Assembly: GCA_002150815.3 (NCBI GenBank)
Contig: NDFF03000170.1
Span: 1-64,000, forward strand
DNA: 64,000 bases
Origin: Grammothele lineata
Lineage: Eukaryota; Basidiomycota; Agaricomycetes; Polyporales; Polyporaceae
Reading direction: 5' to 3'
Each line of letters begins with the position of its first letter. Positions within the stretch are counted from its first letter, which is position 1. The notes beneath the pieces were generated by a model that saw only the letters and a list, made by a program, of their open reading frames with translations, had not been told where the DNA came from and did no database searches. The position numbers and the translations under genes were made by a program. Positions 56,167 to 64,000 of this stretch are shown here, in pieces.

Positions 56167-58445
56167 ATGACTGAAAATCCTCGCGTACTACTCAACTTTT
56201 TTTGCCCTGACTTGCAGCTGCTTGATTCGATCCTTGTCCCTCGAAATTCACTTTCGGCAGAAATCCGAGCAGCCGTGGCCGACAAGATACCAGCGGCTCA
56301 CTCGACGTGGCTTGTAAGACTCTTCCCCACTCCCCTGTCTCTGATTATGCTAACATTCAATGCTAGGTCAAGTCCGGCACAGTGAAATGTCCAGAGTCTG
56401 AGGATATATCCGGTGTGCGGGATGCTCTCCGTGACATCAGCGATGAGGACCTACTTCGCTTCTTGCGCACCAATGTGCAGGCGTGGTGGCCAACGATCCA
56501 GGATGACGATGTTCATATACTCGTAAGATGCGGTGAGTTCTTTTCGTACGATCTGCCTAGCTCTTTGTCTGAGATCCGCAGACCGCTCGCCCGGAATCAA
56601 CGTTTTTGACATGGGAACACGGAAAAGGACCATTGTGGAGCCTTTGCTCGTCGGTCTGGTTGGGGGCATCATCCCTCAGAGGGGCGGGGATTATGAGGTC
56701 TATGAGGTCGGTTCAAATCTGCTTTGCCATCTCCGTGCACTGAGATCTTTGCAGTTCCCCGAGGGGACGCTTTGTTCATCCGACGATGAGCTGGCGGATG
56801 CGATCACTGCTCAAGGAATAGATACTCTGAAGAAGATAGATCAGTCTTTGCAGTTGAAACAAGTCGCTCCATGGGGGTTCATACCAGGACAACTACATTT
56901 TGTGATTGTTCCACTCGATAGTGAGTCTTCCATTGTCTAACGTGCATATGGAAGTTCTAATCCATAAAAGATAAGAGAGAAGATGCAAAGGACATTCTGC
57001 AGCCCCTCCCATTCATTGAAGAACGAATGTCCTACTTCAAGCATGCTCGTTTCAAAGCGCCATCTACCGAGGCGCAGCCGTCTGAATTCTCTGCTGCGCA
57101 GGCGAGCGAGAAGCGTCGGATCTACTGTGGACGACCCGACCATCGTTCAACCCCGCCGTTTCTGCTGGATGAGACTCTTTGCCAGCTTCGCTACGATATT
57201 GAGTTTATCGACCCCACCCCAAAGGACGTCCAGTGTTTCGCCTCTCTCCGCGCACGTGCACGCGAGAACTTGGATGAGGATGAGCGACGGGAAATGCTCG
57301 CACGGACGCTATGGGAAGGAGGAATAACACCCCATCATGCTGATCGGGGATTCATTGGTGCCAGCAGATACCACGATGACGGCGACCTTCGCACTCGTTA
57401 CTTGGATGAGGTCGTCGTATACTACGTGCAGGAAGTCAAACGCGACCTTGGTACCGACACCGGAGACCCCTACGTCGAGGCCATCCACTACTGGATTGAG
57501 AATGTGCGACAGTTCCTTGACTCACGTTCTCGCAGATACCCTGTGGTGGAAAGGCTGAACTTTCCCGCCGTTCTTCTTATGCACTTTGGTATATTTCTCC
57601 CCTCGTGCACGAATCATCACTGACTTTTGTGAATAGGACCGTTTATCGCTATCGCCGCTGCGGTATACGGAAAAGACCCCATCGTCGAACCTCTCTGTTG
57701 CATTCCTCTGCACGTCCACGAGACCAATGAAGCGCAGCTTAGAGCTGGAGAGCGGGCAATAGCTGCTCTACGTGTCGCCCTCCACTCCCTGAAAGACCGT
57801 TACTCCTCTGAGACCATCGGCGAACACCCTCGGGCTGACTTCCCCTTCCGCGACTTCTACGAGGACAGCGAAGGAAATACCCATAAAATCAGGTACGAGA
57901 GCGATATCGACAAGAAGAGGGCCTTTCGCGTCCTCGCTTCGGATGGAACGCCTTTGTGCGTGAAGTTCTCCACGCGTTACTCCAAGGAAGCCCATGAATT
58001 CGCTCATGCCGCCGGCTTCGCCCCCGCCCTACTTGCTGTGAACAAGTTCAACGACTGGATCATGATCGTTATGGAGGACGTGTCCGCTAAGTACTCAAAC
58101 ACGATGTGGGACATCAAGGAGGAGACGCCTCCCCGTCCCAAGCCCGCGGTGTCATTGAAGACGGTGCAAGAGAAGGTGAAAGCCCAGCTCGGTGTGCTCC
58201 ACGAGAGAGGGTTCGTCCACGGCGATGTGCGCGACATCAACGTGCTCGTCCGCAACGATGATGCGCCGGCAAACGACCCTGACATCCTCATTGTTGACTG
58301 GGACTGGGCAGGCTGTGCAGGTCAAGTCGTGTACCCTCGTGGCATCAACACGCAACTGTCTCGCCCTAAGGATGCACTTGCCGGTGAGGAGATCAAGGCC
58401 GAACATGATATATGGATGGTGGGGCACTTGCTCGATAGATTCTGA
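56167..58445 (+). CDS. FunK1-like protein kinase with atypical N-terminal region
   Basis: Exons 56167-56313, 56367-56532, 56582-56920, 56971-57588 and 57637-58445 give 692 aa. The C-terminal domain has a kinase-like catalytic core: FVHGDVRDINVLV near residue 614 (HGD..N loop) and ILIVDWDWAGCAG in the place of DFG, then HDIWMVGHLL. This pattern is typical of FunK1 and related kinases expanded in mushroom-forming fungi. The N-terminal 230 residues contain two similar-looking ends of small domains (DDDVHILVRC; LHFVIVPLD) that recall Crinkler-type headers; that comparison is weak. All five exons keep phase. Substrate and pathway are unknown. Confidence 0.75.
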
Positions 58446-59182
58446 TGTCTGCTCTTGTACTCGCATGTTGTTCTGTTCATCCTGTTGGGATTTCATTCCC
58501 AGTAAACAGACCCAATGGTGTTAATGACATCTTTACTGTGCCCGATGTTACATGGGGAGACACCTGTAAAGGAGTACTGTCAAGGCAAACAGCCGTTCTC
58601 GAGGCCCTTCGGGGCTGTGAAAGAGAAAATGGACCGGGATGGGATAGTTATGGCCCTCCGGGCAGTGGTTAGACGCTCCGGAGAGCGCAGCATAAATGAT
58701 TGACGTACAGAATTGAGACTTTCAATACGATTGGAAGTTGACGCAGGAGTGTGCAGCGATACATAACAGAGCCATCCAGTCTATTGCTGTTACAAGTCTC
58801 CTAGTAGTCTATACTGACCTCAATTGAGACTGCTTAAGTACGCATCAGAAGAGTTTCTATGTACATATCTCGGAAAGGATGCTGAATATGGGCGTCCCGC
58901 CCTGCGCCGTGCGCGCCGTCGGCACGACCTTTGCTGCGCTCCTCGACGTTCGCTACACACGCTCGCCGTCTCTCTCGTCCCCGACATCGCCGCCGCTGCC
59001 GGTCGAACATATCACCCCAGCCGCTGACGACATCTCGACCCGTTCATCGCGCTCCACCTCGGCGCTCGGCGCTCAGCCTCCTTCCCGACGTTCAAAATCC
59101 CGCCCTTTCCCCGCCTTCAACGCCCCGCTCCGGAGTACCACACGTCGCGCGCAAACAGGAATCCGGAATCCGACGTGACCGC
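58446..59182. other. Intergenic, possibly missed 5' exon of the next gene
   Basis: A GC-rich frame between about 59030 and 59180 reads like coding sequence (LQRPAPEYHTSRANRNPE; SDVTAWFTG) but is out of frame with the following ORF and I see no fitting splice sites. Nothing else is recognised. Confidence 0.3.
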
Positions 59183-62100
59183 ATGGTTCACCGGCCGGCG
59201 GACTCACGCCTGCTCGTTAACCTCCTCGCTCACGAGAAGGACTACGCGAAGCACCTTGCCATCCTCCTCGACTACTCCCAGGCCTCCCTCGCCTCCTTTT
59301 CCGCCTATGCCGCCGCCTCCGCACCCCCAACTTCGCAGGTGATCATCGCCGTCGCGGGCGCACTCGCCGGTGCGGACGATGCGCTTCGCGCGTACGCGGC
59401 TGCCGTCGAGCGGTGGCAGGAGCAACTCCGCGCGCTCAAGGCGATGGAGGATGACGTTGGGAACATCATGCGGGACCGTGAAATTCTGTGAGTAATTCAT
59501 GCCTTCACGGTACTGTGCCAAGGGTGGACTCCATGAGAGTCCCCTGGATGTCATAGCAGTATGTTTTACGGGGAACGGGGCCCCTAAAACCGGCAGACGG
59601 GGATGTGGTATCCGTGCGGGCTTCTAGCCTGTAATGCGCTACCCTCCTCATGTTCATGCTTGGGAATGGGTGAATATCTCGTTCTTATTCAAGCCGCTTC
59701 TATGTACACGGCTCGCTAGGGGTGCACGGAAGGATGTTGATACGCCGCGCGACAGGAGGCTGACTATATGCGTGTTGTGCTTGCAGGGTGACCCGGCTCA
59801 TCAAAGCGTCAAAGCAACAGAAGCCGACGCGAGACTCTATACTTGGTGGCGGCTCTGCTTCGGGCTCGTCGCTGAGCGTTTCGAAGCCGGAGGTGCAAGT
59901 TGGCCACAAGCTATCCGTGGCGCAGGCGGAGCTGCAAGCATGCGAAGCGCACCTCGCCGCGAAGGAGCAGGAGCTGAACGCGTTTCGGACACAGACGGTC
60001 CGCGTCGGGTTGGATGCACGGTGCAAGGCGATGGTGGAGTGCGGCTGGAAGTGGGGAGAGATGGGCAAGGAGGGCATGCGTGCGCTGGAGACGTTGGACG
60101 CGCCGGTGGCGAATGGTCATGGTAAGTCTCCGCGATTTCATTCGCTGTTTGGTTGCATCGGAGGTCGTTTTGCGTTCTATGCCGAGGGCCATTTCCTTCT
60201 CTTCGTGAAGTCGTTCAAGTACTCAGGGGTAGTACTATGGCTAACACCGCACTGTAGGAAGCCCTCCGATGCACCCATACCTTCACAAACCCCTACCCGC
60301 GTTCGAAAACGCATCTGACGTCTCTTCCCTAGCCCCGTCCCAATCCGCATCGCAAATCGGACATCTCCCTCCTCCCGGCACGTTCGCAGATCCCACATGG
60401 GGCGCCTCCTCTCCCGCGATGTCTCCCCCTCCGAAGCCATATACCCTTCAAATACCCCCGGCCCACGCCATCTCCGAGTTCGTCGTCCCGAACGGCACTG
60501 CCCACCCAGAGCCGATTGCGGAAGAAACTGGCGGGAGCAGTGCCGAGGAGGAGGAAGCCAATGTCGAAGTTCACGAGAACCCCCGCTTCGGCAAAGCAAA
60601 GGCGAGAGCCCATTCGGTCTCGGGCCCGGCCGCTGCCCCTCCATCTCGTCATATATCATTCTCCGTCCGCGCCCCCAAGAATGCCGCCCCTGTCATACCC
60701 TCCAGTCACTCGGCTTACTCCCTCCGCGAGTCCCCCACGAAGAAGCGCGGCGTTTTCGGGGGCCTAGCTGCACTCTTCCACGTCGGCCACTCGCGCAAAG
60801 ACTCGGAGAGTCCGAACGGGTCGCCGTCGAAGCGGTGGCAGACGCGGATCGACCGCAACCTCGCAACCTCGTCCAAACACGGCGCCGACAGCTCCGACGA
60901 CGAGGGGCCCCCTCCTTCGCGCATGTTTTCGCGTCGTACGGACTCGCCCCAGCCGATTCTGCTCAACTCGCCGTCGACCTCGCCGCAGAAGTCTTGGGTA
61001 GGAAGTGTGGAGGACGACGGGGCGCGACTGAAGAAGCGGGCGACTAAGAGGGGGTCAGTGCAGGTCCCGCCGGCAGCGCGGATGGCGGCGGACACGGAGA
61101 AGGGCTACGCGAGCGACACGGTCACCGAGTCGATCAGCAAGGCGCGCGCGAAGACAGGCCGGCGGAGAAGTGTTTCGAAGCCGGCCACGGTTGGAGACGG
61201 GACGTCGAAGCAGCTGAAGAAACCCCCGGCGATGGCGGCGGTCCTTGTGGAGGAGGGTGGGTCGTCATTGTCGCGGAACTCGTCCATATCGAAACGGTCG
61301 GTCATGAGCGCTGCGAGTGCGCCGCCGAGAACGAACGCCGCGACAGTGCAAGCTTCCCTTGGACGACAGAACTCCCTCCCGCGAAAACGCGTCGCGTCGT
61401 TCGACCCCTCGCCCCCGCCGAAAGCAGCGTCTGGCCATAAGCGCACGGCGTCCATCTCTGGTCTGCCGTCGACGTCTCCCCCTGCACCGACGACACGCCT
61501 CACGTTGACCAGCGGCGAGCCGAGTCTGATGAGCATCGTCGAGGGTATCTCAAAGCTCAACAGGCAGGCCTCGGTCATGCAAGACCCGAACCGCCTGCTG
61601 GTCGTCCCGAAAGCTCCGCCTCCCATCAACATTAACATCCGCGACAGCTGGGGCGAGATACCTGTCATCACGCGCACGCAGGACGACAGTGTCACTCCCG
61701 TCCGCCGCGAACGTCCGAGAAATGGCGGAGAAGGAGAAGAGAACAACTACCGGAACTCGTTGCTGCTCTCCGGCTCCGTCTCGGCCCCCTCGTTACCCCT
61801 ATCCGTCATGGCTGCCGCCGATACTTCAAAACCGCTTCCTACCCCCACGAAGACTCCTCTTCGTTCTGCTCTGCGCAACCCCAGCCGGACACCGTCGCCT
61901 GCGCCTGCACCCCCTCCTGCCTCTTCTGCGCTACCCCCGCCCTCTAGGCCATCGCTCGAGGCCTCCTCGTCATCGACAACTATCAAGGCTGTACCGCGTA
62001 CGGCATCTCCCCCGCCCCCGATTCCCGCCCCGACACCGGTTCTCGCACCCCTGCTGACAGCAGAGCCTCCGCCCATGAAGCGCCGCGAGAGTGATGTCTC

Positions 62101-62710
62101 TTCCATCTCTTCGTACGAGACCGGCCACGAAGTCTTCATCGACGACGCGCCCGTCACCCCGCCCGCCGTGCCCTCCCCTTCCGACTGGCCCGCGCCTGTC
62201 GCCTCGCCTCCACCCCCGCCTCCGCCCCCACCTGTGCAGGCACAAAACCTGACACAAGACGGGAGCGAAATCTCGAACTCGACTGAATCGACGGTGCAGA
62301 GCGCAGGCGTGGGCTCTACAGAAGGCGGAGGGGGCGATCAGCAGCAGCAGGCACCGCCGCGCAGGCGGAAGAGCGTGCGGATGTCGTTGCCGCCGACGTT
62401 CTCGGCGACCCCTCCCGCGATCGACGACACGGACGAGGACGATGGGTCGCATGCGCCGTGGTCTGCCGCGCGACACAGTGGTGGTGGTGGCGGTAAGGGC
62501 CATGGACGCGGGACCGGGGCTGTGAATGGGCATGCGGATCCGCGGGCGCACAACGCCCAGCCTGGGCAGAACGGGCGCGGGGCGGGCTGGGGGACGAGGA
62601 TCGAGGAGAGCGGCGCGCGGGACGTATGGCAGGACTCGAGCGACGAGGATGCGGAGTACAGCGCCGCGCGGCGGATGCTCGCGCGGTTCTCGAGGAAGCA
62701 TGCACAGTGA
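59183..62710 (+). CDS. BAR/IMD-like scaffold protein with long proline/serine-rich tail
   Basis: Exons 59183-59487, 59787-60121 and 60258-62710 give 1030 aa; the start is uncertain. Residues 1-210 are helical and charged (NLLAHEKDYAKHLAILLDYS; RWQEQLRALKAMEDDVG; RDREILVTRLIKASKQQ; QAELQACEAHLAAKEQELN), with the composition of an I-BAR/Ivy1-like membrane-bending domain. The rest is disordered: Ser-rich, basic, with proline runs (PPPPPPPPPPVQAQN) that could bind SH3 domains. Intron 1 is 299 nt, unusually long here. The BAR assignment comes from pattern, not a diagnostic motif. A cortical or vacuolar scaffold role is plausible. Confidence 0.65.
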
Positions 62711-63226
62711 TGTGGGCTCCGGATCTCTTTTGCCTGGGTTATTGCGCCCGTGGTTGTATGAGGCACGTCGATGGTTGTTTTGTGTCAGTTTCTCTTCCTC
62801 CTGGTTTATACACAACAGTCCTATGCCTGGTCCGTCCCTACTTGGCTTTTGATTTGTGGTAATTTGGCTTAGAGTACGGAGGTCTGTTTAGCCTACAGTA
62901 GTGCGTAATGTACGTCAAGTATACGAGTATCGTTATTCCCTCGATCTCCCTCGCGATATGCAACTGACAGCATTCACGTAGGCTTGCGCATGACCGTGAC
63001 TGCGTCGAAAGACCCTAGGCTACTAATTAAACTCCGCTCGGTAATGCCCGACCATCAGCCAGCCGTCGTGAAGGCGATGTGTCCGAAGAGCACATGCAAC
63101 TTGAGCATCGACGCCCATTCTTGCCCCATTTCTTACTATTGACGCCTCAATCAGTACGCCGTGCTCTCTGTTTCAAGAAGTGCGCTAACTTGCGGTCGTA
63201 GACGTACCCCTCTTCAAACGCCTCCC
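62711..63226. other. Intergenic, no gene
   Basis: Between the scaffold gene and an F-box gene. A TAG acceptor at 63201 could mark an upstream exon of the latter. Confidence 0.4.
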
Positions 63227-64000
63227 ATGGAACGAGTACCGAACGAAATCCTAGCGGCGATTCTTGTTCATTCCGGTCAGATAGTTCCGGAGACTGAAGA
63301 ATCCTTCCTACGCATTTGGCAGTCGAGACCCATAATGCGACGCCCGTTCCAGTGGAAATATGCCATGCTCGTCTGTCGACGATGGCGCGAGGTCGCACTG
63401 GCTACTACCGCACTATGGACAGTTATTGACGTCCCCAATCACTATAACGACCTTCTGCGGCGCTACGAAGTCGTCGACGGCGAAAAGAAAGAAAAGGCCT
63501 TGCGGTGGCTCAAATTAGTGTTGTCGCGCACGGCACAGTCTTCCCTTGACATTATCCTTGCAAATACCGAATATGGCCTCGCCGCTCTCCCCATCCTAGC
63601 ACTTGAATGTCACAGGATACGTTGCTTAACACTTGCGGACGACCCATTAGCTGTCATGTCCCCAATCCTCTCCGTTCTGCAGCTTGACCTTTCAGCCGTT
63701 GTCAAGCTGGACATGCTGTACGAATCTAAATCACGCCCGGATGATTTCTTTACGGTGCACCCCGCCGTGCTACACCGGCACGCCAACATTACATCGAAGC
63801 GATACCCTGCCCTGCGCCACCTCCGCCTTTCCGATTTCATCCTAGACGAACCATCGACTACCATCTTCCCTCAGCTGAGATGTCTCGATTTACGCTTTTG
63901 TGCGTTCAGTAGCGCTATCACACTCTCTACTCTCCTTACCCTCATTGAAAGTGCCAGTCCACGTCTTGCCGAGCTACAGTTGCACTTCGTCCTTGTCTGG
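63227..64000 (+). CDS. F-box protein, 3' end beyond the window
   Basis: The frame is open from the ATG at 63227 to the window end (258 codons). The F-box is at the very start (MERVPNEILAAILVHSG; FQWKYAMLVCRRWREVALA; TTALWTVIDVP). LRR-like strands follow (YPALRHLRLSDFIL; FPQLRCLDLRFCAF; PRLAELQLHFVLVW). The F-box beginning at residue 1 suggests that a short upstream exon may exist; a TAG acceptor at 63201 would keep the frame. Expected role: SCF ubiquitin-ligase substrate receptor. Confidence 0.75.
   Translation, partial: MERVPNEILAAILVHSGQIVPETEESFLRIWQSRPIMRRPFQWKYAMLVCRRWREVALATTALWTVIDVPNHYNDLLRRYEVVDGEKKEKALRWLKLVLSRTAQSSLDIILANTEYGLAALPILALECHRIRCLTLADDPLAVMSPILSVLQLDLSAVVKLDMLYESKSRPDDFFTVHPAVLHRHANITSKRYPALRHLRLSDFILDEPSTTIFPQLRCLDLRFCAFSSAITLSTLLTLIESASPRLAELQLHFVLVW

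Noticed and set aside
1..64000. CRISPR array, bacterial operon features or rRNA genes
   Set aside because: No regularly spaced direct repeats, ribosome binding sites or rRNA sequence occur; the window is eukaryotic with spliceosomal introns throughout.

Overview
The window reads as nuclear DNA of a filamentous basidiomycete of the Agaricomycetes type (polypore-like). The evidence is high GC, many short introns (about 46-76 nt, GTRNGY donors, CTNAC/CTGAT branch sites), several F-box/LRR paralogues, a BTB protein and a FunK1-like kinase of the kinds known from mushroom-forming fungi, and a chromodomain Ty3/gypsy element. No prokaryotic feature is present. All exon models were built by hand from splice signals and frame continuity.

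Layout. 1-3868: 3' part of a Ty3/gypsy chromovirus (pol, an extra 3' ORF, polypurine tract, 3' LTR). 4306-5680: remnant of a DNA transposon with subterminal repeats. 5838-8034: an F-box gene interrupted by a 269-bp MITE. 8422-13795 (-): a Fab1/PIKfyve-type lipid kinase without a FYVE domain but with an N-terminal membrane helix. 14076-16377: cyclophilin H (-) and DIM1 (+), two U4/U6.U5 tri-snRNP proteins transcribed divergently from a 275-bp promoter. 16630-17541 (-): a DUF2470 membrane protein. 17806-18068: a second MITE-like element. 18800-28406 (-): an F-box pseudogene, a BTB/POZ gene and three F-box genes. 28887-42948: five genes for secreted or GPI-anchored Ser/Thr/Ala-rich proteins, with another F-box gene among them. 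44960-48533: a large multi-pass membrane protein. 50410-55550: an adenylation-thiolation-transmembrane-hexapeptide synthetase resembling poly-lysine synthetases. 56167-58445: a FunK1-like kinase. 59183-62710: a BAR/IMD-like scaffold. 63227 to the end: a further F-box gene, cut by the window edge.

How the genes fit together. The housekeeping block at 8.4-17.5 kb (endolysosomal lipid kinase, two spliceosome proteins, DUF2470 protein) is dense and ordinary. Around it lie accessory islands: ubiquitin-ligase adaptors (seven F-box loci, two of them broken, and one BTB gene), transposon debris, and the secreted/GPI family. The most striking pattern is that all five secreted/GPI genes begin with a coding exon of exactly 49 nt that encodes the signal peptide core, followed by a phase-1 intron, although the mature proteins differ greatly. 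That suggests an expanding, fast-diverging surface-protein family built on one conserved signal exon.
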